DNA from: Pelotomaculum_C sp050950345
GTDB taxonomy: Bacteria; Bacillota; Desulfotomaculia; Desulfotomaculales; Pelotomaculaceae
Length of the DNA: 16,334 nt
Assembly: GCA_050950345.1 (NCBI GenBank)
Contig: JBMNHK010000005.1
Coordinates: 1-16,334, forward strand
Direction of reading: 5' to 3'
Numbering within the stretch: the first letter of the stretch is position 1; every line of letters starts with the position of its first letter. The translations under genes and the position numbers were made by a program. A model generated the notes under the pieces. It had not been told where the DNA came from. It did no database searches and saw only the letters and a program-made list of their open reading frames with translations. Below are positions 6,977 through 13,701 of the stretch, one piece after another.

Positions 6977-9294
6977 AGGATACTTTAATTGGTAAGCGTG
7001 TACCACGCATCGACGGACCTGCTAAAGTAACAGGCGAGGCTAAATATACGGTAGATATACAACTACCCGGCATGCTCTGCGCTAAAATACTCAGAAGCCC
7101 CTTGCCCCATGCTAAAATCATTAATATTGACACCTCTAAAGCATTGAAGATCCCGGGCGTAAAGGCCGTAATTACCGGCCGGGATGCCTGGGACGTGCGA
7201 CACGGCTTTGTGGCAACACCCCGTTACCCTGCCGACCAGTATGTCCTGGCCAATGACAGGGTGCGCTATGTCGGCGAAGAGGTGGCTGCTGTGGCAGCTG
7301 TAGATGAGGAAACGGCAATCAGGGCTATTAACGCCATTGATGTCACCTACGAGGAACTGCCTGCGGTTTTTGATCCCCTGGAAGCAATGCAGCCGGAGGC
7401 GCCGGAAATACATCCGGTGGAAATTCCCGATTTAATCGGCGATTTTAAAAACATCGGCGGACAGTGCTCCAAGAGTTTCGGGGATGTGGATGCCGCCTTT
7501 GCTAAGGCGCACCTGATCCGCAAAGACCGTTTTGATGCCAGGCTAAGAACCCACTGCTACCTTGAACCCCAGGCAACTGTAGCCCATTATGATAAGTCAG
7601 GGACCTTGCATGTCTGGACCTCAAGCATGGGGGTGTTCAGAAAACGCATGCACCTTTCCCGCACTCTGAAAATACCCGCCAACCGCATCCAGGTGCATAA
7701 AGCCTGGGTGGGAGGAGCCTTCGGCGGCAAGATAGATCTTTTCTCCCACGAATTCTGCACTTCTCTTCTGTCGATCAAAACAGGGCGCCCTGTACGCTAT
7801 GTGGCAGAAAGAGAGGAAATATTTTCTTATTACCGGCACAGCCAGCCTTTGATCATTGACCTCGAGACCGCCGTGGATAAGGACGGACTGATCCTGGGGC
7901 AAAGAGTCCGCTGCTATGACAACGGCGGCGCTTATCGCGGCAGCAGTGTGGTCATGGTCTTTCTCTCCTGGGGCTTTGTAGTCCTCCCCTACCGCATTCC
8001 CGCCCTTGATTATATCGGCTACGCCGTTTATACCAATAACCCTGTGCGCACACCGCAACGTGGTCATGGGGCGCCTAAGGTCCGCTTTGCCGTTGAATCC
8101 CAGCTGGATATGATCGCAGAAGAGCTCGGCCTGGATCCCATCACTATCCGGCTGCGCAATGCCAGAAAACCCGGCGAAGTGCTGCCCAACGGCGACAGTA
8201 TCAAAAACGCGGGCCTGCTGGAATGCATTCAACAAGCTGCGGCTAAAACCGATTTTATCAGTAAATACAACAAGAACCGTTCTTTGCAGGCGTCCCCCGA
8301 CTACATCAAGCGCGGCATCGGCATGGGCGTAAGCGGGTACTTCACCGGCAGCTTGATTTACCCCAATAATTCCGCAGCCTTAATCAAGTTTAATGATGAC
8401 GGATCAGCCCATCTCCTGACCGGGGCCACTGATATCGGCCAGGGATCTGAAACAATATTGGCCCAAATTGCTGCCCAGGAGCTCGGCTTACAGATGGAGG
8501 ACATCCAGGTTATTGCCTCCGATACCGGAACCACCCCGGTGGATATCGGCTCATGGATTAGCGGCCTGACTTTCGTTACCGGTAACGCAGTAAAAAAAGC
8601 AGCCGAGGACGCAAGACGGCAGCTCATTGCCGCCGGCTCAAAGCTGCTGCAGGTTGCTCCGGAGGAGCTGGTCCTCCACAATAAAAGAATTTTTATTAAA
8701 GGAACGGATACATCTGTTCCCTTCGACAAAGCCATCGCCCTCCATATCAAGGAACACCAGGGGGATCCGATTGTGGGCAAAGGTTCCCGCAGGGGCCAGG
8801 AAAAGGCTGAGTTAGGCCCCAGCCTGAAGAACGCCAGAGGAGGCTGGAGTGATAGTTACGCCTATGATGCCCAGGTGGCTGAGGTGGAAGTAAACACCAG
8901 GACCGGTCAGGTGAAGGTCCTCAAAGCCCTTACATCCCATGACTGCGGCTTTGCCATTAACCCGCTCCTGGTGGAAGGACAAATCGACGGCCAGGTTTCC
9001 ATGGCTGTAGGCCAGGCTTTGGCAGAAGAAGTGATCATGCACAAGGGTGTTACCCTCAACCCTTCTTTTCTTGATTACAAACTACCCACGGCCCATGAGA
9101 TGGTTGAATCTGAATACCTGGAAATAATCACGGAAAGCTATGAACCTGACCGTGAATTCATTACCAAAGAGGTGGGTGAAGGTCTGGTTTCCGGTATTCT
9201 CGTTGCCATATGCAATGCCGTTGCCAACGCCACCGGGGAATGGCCCAAAGAATTGCCCATCAAAATCACCACCGTAGAGGAGGACCATAGATGA
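6973..9294 (+). CDS. hcrA: Molybdopterin-binding large subunit, 4-hydroxybenzoyl-CoA reductase-like
   Basis: The 773-aa catalytic subunit of a molybdenum hydroxylase, close to the 769 aa I recall for Thauera HcrA. The N-terminal domain opens with GKRVPRIDGPAKVTGEAKYT. Cofactor-binding motifs follow: GGAFGGK (247-253), AYRGSS (320-325), PQRGHG (361-366) and GATDIGQGS (484-492). The presumed catalytic glutamate is Glu736 in KEVGEGL. There is no Tat signal, so it is cytoplasmic. By family it should hold a molybdopterin dinucleotide and, if it is a true HBCR, reductively remove the para hydroxyl of 4-hydroxybenzoyl-CoA to give benzoyl-CoA. Motifs alone do not fix the substrate; related enzymes act on purines or heteroaromatics. 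Gene order is small, large, medium, with 4-nt overlaps at both junctions. No CoA ligase or cofactor-maturation gene is in the window. Confidence 0.87.
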   Translation: MKDTLIGKRVPRIDGPAKVTGEAKYTVDIQLPGMLCAKILRSPLPHAKIINIDTSKALKIPGVKAVITGRDAWDVRHGFVATPRYPADQYVLANDRVRYVGEEVAAVAAVDEETAIRAINAIDVTYEELPAVFDPLEAMQPEAPEIHPVEIPDLIGDFKNIGGQCSKSFGDVDAAFAKAHLIRKDRFDARLRTHCYLEPQATVAHYDKSGTLHVWTSSMGVFRKRMHLSRTLKIPANRIQVHKAWVGGAFGGKIDLFSHEFCTSLLSIKTGRPVRYVAEREEIFSYYRHSQPLIIDLETAVDKDGLILGQRVRCYDNGGAYRGSSVVMVFLSWGFVVLPYRIPALDYIGYAVYTNNPVRTPQRGHGAPKVRFAVESQLDMIAEELGLDPITIRLRNARKPGEVLPNGDSIKNAGLLECIQQAAAKTDFISKYNKNRSLQASPDYIKRGIGMGVSGYFTGSLIYPNNSAALIKFNDDGSAHLLTGATDIGQGSETILAQIAAQELGLQMEDIQVIASDTGTTPVDIGSWISGLTFVTGNAVKKAAEDARRQLIAAGSKLLQVAPEELVLHNKRIFIKGTDTSVPFDKAIALHIKEHQGDPIVGKGSRRGQEKAELGPSLKNARGGWSDSYAYDAQVAEVEVNTRTGQVKVLKALTSHDCGFAINPLLVEGQIDGQVSMAVGQALAEEVIMHKGVTLNPSFLDYKLPTAHEMVESEYLEIITESYEPDREFITKEVGEGLVSGILVAICNAVANATGEWPKELPIKITTVEEDHR

Positions 9295-10271
9295 TACTCC
9301 CTTACTTTACACACCACGCCCCCGGCACCGTTCAGGAGTGCATTAAAATACTGGATGATGCCAGATACAAACCCCAGATTTTGGCGGGAGGCAGCGATCT
9401 TCTTGTCAGGATGAAGCTGGGGCTGATAAACCCCGAGGAGCTCGTGTCTCTATCCAACATAGATGAGTTACAGGAAATTTCATACAGCCCGCTGATGGGT
9501 CTAACCATTGGAGCAGGGGTTACTCTTGCCCGTATGGCCACTGATCCTGAAGTAAATGAAAATTGCCCCGTTCTTGCCAGAGCGGCAGAGCTCGTAGCCA
9601 CCACGCAGATTCGGAATACTGCCACTATAGGCGGCAATATATTGCAGAACACCCGGTGCCAGTATTATAACCGTTCTGCCGAATGGGCTAAGGCAGTCGC
9701 CCCTTGTTACAAACGCGGCGGCGACCTCTGCCATGTTGTTGCCCCGGGCAAGCGCTGTTTTGCGGTATACCAGAGCGATCTGGCACCCATATTAGTTGCC
9801 CTGAACGCATCTGTGACACTGGTCTCCAGAGGAAATGCCCGTAAGGTCGAACTTAATTCCCTGTACTCCAAAGACGGCGTCAATCCATTTAAAGATGTTG
9901 CAGGTCAGCTTATGACCCAGATCACGATACCTGCCGCTTCGCTGGCTAACCGCTGTAATTACAAAAAGTACCGTCTGCGGGACGGGATAGATTACCCCCT
10001 GGCCGGGATTGCTGTGGCGCTAAAAACCAATGAGGGCTATGTAGAGGAGCTCAGGATCGGCCTTACCGGAGTCGCCTCCTACCCTGTTTTGCTTATTCTC
10101 AACGGAGAAAATGTCGCCGGCAGGCCATTAAACCACAATCTGATCAAAGAATTGGGCCAAATGGTCTATGATGCAGCCCGGCCTCTGCCCAATCTGGAAG
10201 GAGACCCTGCCAGACGCCGGGCCATGACCCGGATCTTAACTGAGGATATATTAACCTCCTTTATGGATTAA
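9291..10271 (+). CDS. hcrB: FAD/[4Fe-4S] medium subunit, 4-hydroxybenzoyl-CoA reductase-like
   Basis: The 326-aa FAD-binding subunit with the family's flavin motifs LAGGSDLLV (31-39) and ATIGGN (111-116). Most members lack a third cluster. This one has an insertion with four cysteines at 123 (NTRCQYYN), 139 (PCYKRGG), 147 (DLCHVV) and 156 (KRCFAV). From memory, the extra [4Fe-4S] cluster of Thauera aromatica HcrB uses Cys122, 138, 146 and 155, so spacing is identical with an offset of one. This is the best evidence that the operon encodes a 4-hydroxybenzoyl-CoA reductase or close relative, in which the extra cluster links ferredoxin to the flavin for reductive dehydroxylation. The start overlaps the hcrA stop (ATGA) and has GAGGAGG upstream. 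A terminator follows about 70 nt after the stop. Confidence 0.88.
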   Translation: MILPYFTHHAPGTVQECIKILDDARYKPQILAGGSDLLVRMKLGLINPEELVSLSNIDELQEISYSPLMGLTIGAGVTLARMATDPEVNENCPVLARAAELVATTQIRNTATIGGNILQNTRCQYYNRSAEWAKAVAPCYKRGGDLCHVVAPGKRCFAVYQSDLAPILVALNASVTLVSRGNARKVELNSLYSKDGVNPFKDVAGQLMTQITIPAASLANRCNYKKYRLRDGIDYPLAGIAVALKTNEGYVEELRIGLTGVASYPVLLILNGENVAGRPLNHNLIKELGQMVYDAARPLPNLEGDPARRRAMTRILTEDILTSFMD

Positions 10272-10342
10272 GCGGGTTATTGGGATGCCGCACCTGCAAC
10301 AGCGTAAAAGTCTGTGTCAAAAGCATTTAGGTTAAAGCGAAT

Positions 10343-10383
10343 AAAACACCTCGTGCCAGGATAAAAATGGCGCGAGGTGTTTT
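10343..10383. terminator. Bidirectional terminator between the hcr-like operon and the purF-like gene
   Basis: AAAACACCTCGTGCCA (10343-10358) pairs with TGGCGCGAGGTGTTTT (10368-10383) over 16 positions with one T-G wobble and a 9-nt loop. The A/T ends give T runs on both strands, so it ends both converging transcripts. Confidence 0.9.
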
Positions 10384-10439
10384 AATTTACTTTGCCATAA
10401 GGCTTTACCTTTTAAGTTAACGCAACCTTACTCACCGTG

Positions 10440-11840
10440 TTATTCTTTCCCGTTCCAGCAATAGGTACAGATTTTATCCTTATCTATGCCTATGGCGTCA
10501 AGCATGTCATGTATGTTTTGAAACTTCAGCATGGAAAAGTTCAGCAGTTTTTTAACACAGTCCACCATAGCATCATATTTTTCATGGTCAGGATCACAGT
10601 ATTCCGCGAAGGAATCCGGCTCTCTTCCTTCCAATTTAATAATAGCCTGTCTGGCCACAAGATCCATTTCCGACCGGTTTCTGGAAAAATTCAAGTACTT
10701 GCACCCAAAAACCAGGGGCGGACAGGCCGAACGGATATGCACTTCCCGGGCGTTGCTTTTATACAACAGGTCGACAATCTCCCGCAGTTGGGTGCCCCGG
10801 ACAATAGAATCATCGCATAAAAGCAGGCGCTTGTCGTTAATAAGCGATGGGATGGGCATTAATTTCATTTTGGCGACAAGTTTTCTGATGTACTGATCCT
10901 GGGGCATAAAACTCCTGGCCCAGGTAGGAGTGTATTTGATGAACGGACGCCCATAGGGAACTTTGGATTGATTCGAGTAACCCAGAGCATGTCCCACCCC
11001 GGAATCAGGGATACCGGCAACCATATCGATGTCCAAATCGTCGTTTTTGGCCATCGCCGCGCCATTTCTATAGCGCATAAGCTCCACACTTTCTCCTTCA
11101 TAAGTAGAAGAGGGATAGCCATAATAAACCCACAAAAATGCGCAAATTTTCATTTTGTCCCTGGGGGGCGCAATTCTCTCCACCCCTTCCTGTGTCAGGA
11201 GGACAATTTCTCCCGGGCCCAGTTCATAACTGAACTGATATCCCAGATTGGCAAAGGTGCAGGACTCAAAGGAAACACAGTAGGCCCCTTCTTTCTCGCC
11301 TACAATTATTGGCGTCCGGCCTAGCTTGTCCCTGGAAGCATAAATACCTTTAGGGGTCAACAGCAATATCGAACAAGAACCATCAATCAACTCCTGGGCT
11401 TTTAACAGGCCATCCTTGAAGGAGTCTTCCTGATCAATAATTACGGAAACAAACTCGGTTGGGTTAATAGTACCTTTGCTGGTTTCTAAAAAATGAATGC
11501 TTCGGTGAGTGAATTCTTTGCTTACCAGCTCATTTAGATTATTAATTCTCCCAACTGTACTGATGGCGTACTGTCCCAGGTGGGAACGCACCGTCAAGGG
11601 CTGTGGCTCCGTGTCACTGATACAGCCAATGCCCATATTGCCTTTAAACTTCGGAATATCGGGTTCAAATTTTGATCTAAACTGGGCACTTTCTATATTA
11701 TGGATGGACCTGTTTATACAATCACCGGCCCAGATCGCCATCCCGCCCCTGCTAGTCCCCAGATGCGAATGGTAATCCGTGCCGAAATAAACATCCATGA
11801 CACAATCTTCCTTTGAAACAACGCCAAAAAAACCGCCCAC
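10440..11840 (-). CDS. PurF-family phosphoribosyltransferase with a degenerate glutaminase domain, 466 aa
   Basis: It resembles the Fe-S type of glutamine PRPP amidotransferase but lacks the nucleophile. The GTG at 11840 (AGGGGTG upstream) gives M-GGFFGVV, where active PurF has M-CG(I/V)FG; Gly2 replaces the catalytic Cys. The glutamine-site HxRYxT and HNG motifs also appear lost, reading CISDTE and VGRIN near residues 73-100. The phosphoribosyltransferase half is intact: AGIPDSGVG (275-283), FIKYTPTWARSF (300-311) and the PRPP loop LLCDDSIVRGT (340-350). Cys233, Cys380, Cys458 and Cys461 match the placement of the four [4Fe-4S] ligands of Bacillus PurF. It may use free ammonia or another amine, or be regulatory. 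No purine genes are adjacent. An in-frame TTG at 11888 would add 16 residues. Annotation as plain purF would probably overstate its function. Confidence 0.85.
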   Translation of the reverse strand: MGGFFGVVSKEDCVMDVYFGTDYHSHLGTSRGGMAIWAGDCINRSIHNIESAQFRSKFEPDIPKFKGNMGIGCISDTEPQPLTVRSHLGQYAISTVGRINNLNELVSKEFTHRSIHFLETSKGTINPTEFVSVIIDQEDSFKDGLLKAQELIDGSCSILLLTPKGIYASRDKLGRTPIIVGEKEGAYCVSFESCTFANLGYQFSYELGPGEIVLLTQEGVERIAPPRDKMKICAFLWVYYGYPSSTYEGESVELMRYRNGAAMAKNDDLDIDMVAGIPDSGVGHALGYSNQSKVPYGRPFIKYTPTWARSFMPQDQYIRKLVAKMKLMPIPSLINDKRLLLCDDSIVRGTQLREIVDLLYKSNAREVHIRSACPPLVFGCKYLNFSRNRSEMDLVARQAIIKLEGREPDSFAEYCDPDHEKYDAMVDCVKKLLNFSMLKFQNIHDMLDAIGIDKDKICTYCWNGKE

Positions 11841-11937
11841 AGCAAATACACCCCTAAAGTTATTTTTCACCCTGTCGGCTCCAGGCAATCTAACCTTATT
11901 GCTTTAACAGGGTATAGCGGGTTACAATGTTCGACTT

Positions 11938-11967
11938 ATTCTACCCAATTGATGCTTAATTCTACAA
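11938..11967 (-). promoter_or_regulatory. Possible promoter of the purF-like gene
   Basis: On the minus strand TTGTAG (11967-11962), an 18-nt spacer and TAGAAT (11943-11938) lie about 100 nt upstream of the start. It is separated from the dapB-like gene by a terminator, so a separate promoter is expected. Confidence 0.4.
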
Positions 11968-12009
11968 GAGATCGGGCATACCTTTTTTAATCCCTCTGCA
12001 ATAACGAGG

Positions 12010-12052
12010 AAAAAACCTGCTGACAATGCTCGCGCATCTAGCAGCAGGTTTT
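12010..12052 (-). terminator. Intrinsic terminator of the dapB-like gene
   Basis: Perfect 11-bp stem AAAACCTGCTG (12012-12022) and CAGCAGGTTTT (12042-12052), with a small inner stem ATGC/GCAT in the loop. On the minus strand it is followed by a run of six T. It separates this gene from the purF-like gene downstream. Confidence 0.88.
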
Positions 12053-12079
12053 CCAGGCTCATTATGGCGGCCGGCTTAA

Positions 12080-12883
12080 TTAAAGGGCCACAAGTCCATT
12101 ATTATATACATCAGGGGTTTTGCGATTATCAAAACTCATGGCGACGGCTTCTTCCATGGTATAAACACCTTTGCCTTGCCCCATTAACCACTTGGCGGCA
12201 TAAATGGCGCCCTGGCCAAAGGCTTCTCTGCCCAATGACTCATGAATTATACGGATAGTCTGATTTGGGAGGCCGAAGACTACCTCATGTTTGCCGACTA
12301 CCCCTCCCACCCGTATGGAATTGACATGTTTTCTTTTATCCAGGCCCAGGTCTTCCGCAATTCTTAAAGCAGTGCCGGATACATCCTTTTTACCGCGAAA
12401 ATGCTCTTCTATAATCTCAATATCAGCCTGAGGCACAATACGCTGCAGCACTTTGGAAGCCTCGATCAAAAAATTGATCCCCAGGGTGATGTTGGGTGAG
12501 TATAATACCGCCGTTTTCTTACCCAGGCTTTTCAATTGTTCTAATTGCGCTCGATCATAATTGGAGATAGCTGAGACGATGCGGGTGCCGTACTTCGCCG
12601 CTTTGGCATACTTCTCAACAGCAGAGCTGGAGGAAAAGTCAATAATCACATCAACATAATTATCCTGATAAAAATCATCGTAATCATCCCGGGTCAGGTC
12701 ATCAACAGAATAAATCTTCCCTTCGGCATGTTCAAAGCCCAACAAATAGCTTGCGTATTTGCCTTCCATAGCATGCGTTCTTCTCATTACCCAGCTCAGT
12801 TCGCAGGCTCCATCCTTGATGATCTCCTGAGCCACCACGGAACCCGTACGACCAAAACCAAACATGCCCACCTTAATCGTCAA
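12080..12883 (-). CDS. dapB: DapB-family reductase (4-hydroxy-tetrahydrodipicolinate reductase-like), 267 aa
   Basis: The protein has the DapB layout: an NAD(P)-binding N-terminus with GFGRTG (9-14), IIDFSSSSAVEKYA (80-93) in place of the usual DFT/S segment, and SPNITLGIN (129-137). The catalytic region is EEHFRGKKDVSGTA (159-172), followed by SIRVGGVVGKHEV and a typical C-terminus (GAIYAAKWLMGQ). DapB makes the lysine and diaminopimelate precursor tetrahydrodipicolinate. His161 and Lys165 match catalytic E. coli residues, but the second His is Phe162 and the D-A-P-S-G-T-A loop has lost its proline. It is therefore a divergent member or paralogue. The TTG start at 12883 is supported by AGGAGGTG at good spacing. 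It stands alone, without dapA, behind a c-di-AMP riboswitch and terminator, so its expression should respond to that second messenger. Confidence 0.83.
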   Translation of the reverse strand: MTIKVGMFGFGRTGSVVAQEIIKDGACELSWVMRRTHAMEGKYASYLLGFEHAEGKIYSVDDLTRDDYDDFYQDNYVDVIIDFSSSSAVEKYAKAAKYGTRIVSAISNYDRAQLEQLKSLGKKTAVLYSPNITLGINFLIEASKVLQRIVPQADIEIIEEHFRGKKDVSGTALRIAEDLGLDKRKHVNSIRVGGVVGKHEVVFGLPNQTIRIIHESLGREAFGQGAIYAAKWLMGQGKGVYTMEEAVAMSFDNRKTPDVYNNGLVAL

Positions 12884-12925
12884 TAAGATACACCTCCTAT
12901 ACTTTTACCAGTTCTGTCTAAAGAC

Positions 12926-12960
12926 AAAAAAACCCCACGTAACAATGTGTTTGCGGGGAC
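12926..12960 (-). terminator. Riboswitch expression-platform terminator
   Basis: On the minus strand CCCCGC (12958-12953) pairs with GTGGGG (12938-12933), with an inner AACA/TGTT stem, and is followed by seven T (12932-12926). It lies between the c-di-AMP aptamer and the dapB-like start, about 45 nt before the TTG, as expected for ligand-induced termination. Confidence 0.85.
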
Positions 12961-13009
12961 GTGAAGGGACGCTGCTCTAAGCCGCGACAGCTTATTACCT
13001 CCCTTTCAA

Positions 13010-13132
13010 CGCTTACGAAGTTAGCTGACGGATTCGGGCCGAAAAGTAACCCTACGATGAGACAAGAAATGACCTTGCCCTATCGATTCACCCCGGTAAT
13101 TGGTTCCCCCGCTCCTTGATTAGGATTAAGCG
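13010..13132 (-). promoter_or_regulatory. c-di-AMP riboswitch aptamer (ydaO/yuaA class)
   Basis: Read on the minus strand, the 123-nt element opens with CGCTTAATCC and closes with TCGTAAGCG; CGCTTA (13132-13127) and TAAGCG (13015-13010) form the P1 stem. Between them are the conserved blocks of the ydaO/yuaA class in order: GGAGCGGGGGAACCA, GGGGTGAATC, AGGGTTAC, then CGGCCCGAATCCGTCAGCTA. This class binds cyclic di-AMP and usually turns expression off through a terminator, which is present downstream. Known targets are cell-wall hydrolase, potassium and osmolyte genes; here the downstream gene is DapB-like. The 12884-13306 interval holds no gene but is filled by promoter, aptamer, terminator and ribosome site. 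Confidence 0.93.
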
Positions 13133-13197
13133 ATTCAGGTATATTCAGTTATGTACACAACCGACAACTTGGCAATTAAACAGGAAATGCCTCTTTT

Positions 13198-13227
13198 ATT
13201 ATAGCATGGCAAAATAAGTCCAGTCAA
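13198..13227 (-). promoter_or_regulatory. Sigma-A promoter of the riboswitch-dapB transcript
   Basis: On the minus strand TTGACT (13227-13222), an 18-nt spacer and a perfect TATAAT (13203-13198). The start near 13190 leaves about 60 nt before the aptamer. This is one of the best promoters in the window, as expected for a transcript controlled by attenuation. Confidence 0.85.
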
Positions 13228-13272
13228 TAATGCGTTGGCTTATTTGTCATAATATTACATTTATACAGACCC

Positions 13273-13311
13273 ATTGACACGCGGGGACTTGGACGATTCC
13301 GGGGTGTCAAT
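13273..13311. repeat. REP-like palindrome (degenerate TTGACACGGGGAC-type element)
   Basis: ATTGACAC (13273-13280) and GTGTCAAT (13304-13311) form a perfect 8-bp inverted repeat around a 23-nt centre that includes GCGGGGACTTGGACG. This resembles short palindromes of the form TTGACACGGGGACGGTTC...GTGTCAA that occur in many copies in clostridial genomes, often with REP-associated Y1 transposases; that family link is from memory. The TGA stop of the 99-aa gene (13307-13309) lies inside it, so it may also act as that gene's 3' hairpin. Confidence 0.55.
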
Positions 13312-13606
13312 TGAATTTGTCATATATTAGACCGGTTACTTGCAACCTGTTGGGCTCATCAGGATTGTCTTTAACGGAGATCTTAATTCCCCCGGGTTCG
13401 GTTTCAGCGCCTTTGTAGACATAGACGTTGATCCCGTCTACAGTGACCAGGTCATTATCCTCAGGTGAAATTGGTTTTCCTAAAGTAACTACAGCTTCAT
13501 TAATTACGCCGTAATAGTGAAGCGTCATGATCTCAACAGTAATGGCATCAGTGTTATTCTGGCGAATGTAATCCCGCGCCGCGCCTGTTAATTCCACCTT
13601 GATCAT
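13307..13606 (-). CDS. Small conserved-looking protein, 99 aa, possibly HesB-like fold without cysteines
   Basis: A soluble 99-aa protein. It starts with KVELTGAARDYIRQNN, followed by a beta strand (AITVEIMTLHYYGV), LGKPISPEDNDL, and VDGINVYVYKG near 55-65, and ends with LQVTGLIYDKFN. This pattern resembles small HesB-like or CC/Se-motif proteins of clostridia. Those carry cysteine or selenocysteine ligands, and this one has no cysteine at all, so any metal or redox role is doubtful. The ATG at 13606 has a strong GAGGAGG 7 nt upstream. No promoter was identified. It sits between the riboswitch region and the cinA-like remnant and shares no clear operon with either. Family assignment is tentative; that it is a gene is more secure. 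Confidence 0.65.
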   Translation of the reverse strand: MIKVELTGAARDYIRQNNTDAITVEIMTLHYYGVINEAVVTLGKPISPEDNDLVTVDGINVYVYKGAETEPGGIKISVKDNPDEPNRLQVTGLIYDKFN

Positions 13607-13701
13607 TTGGTTGCCTCCTCAGCCCTCTATTTGCTACCGGTGTTGCACAATTAAGCGATAATCTAAAAAACTTACGCTGCCTGCCCTCATGAAGCAACCT
13701 G

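Noticed and set aside
7621..8235. A 204-codon minus-strand frame inside hcrA
   Set aside because: Antisense to conserved cofactor-binding motifs of the large subunit; no independent support.
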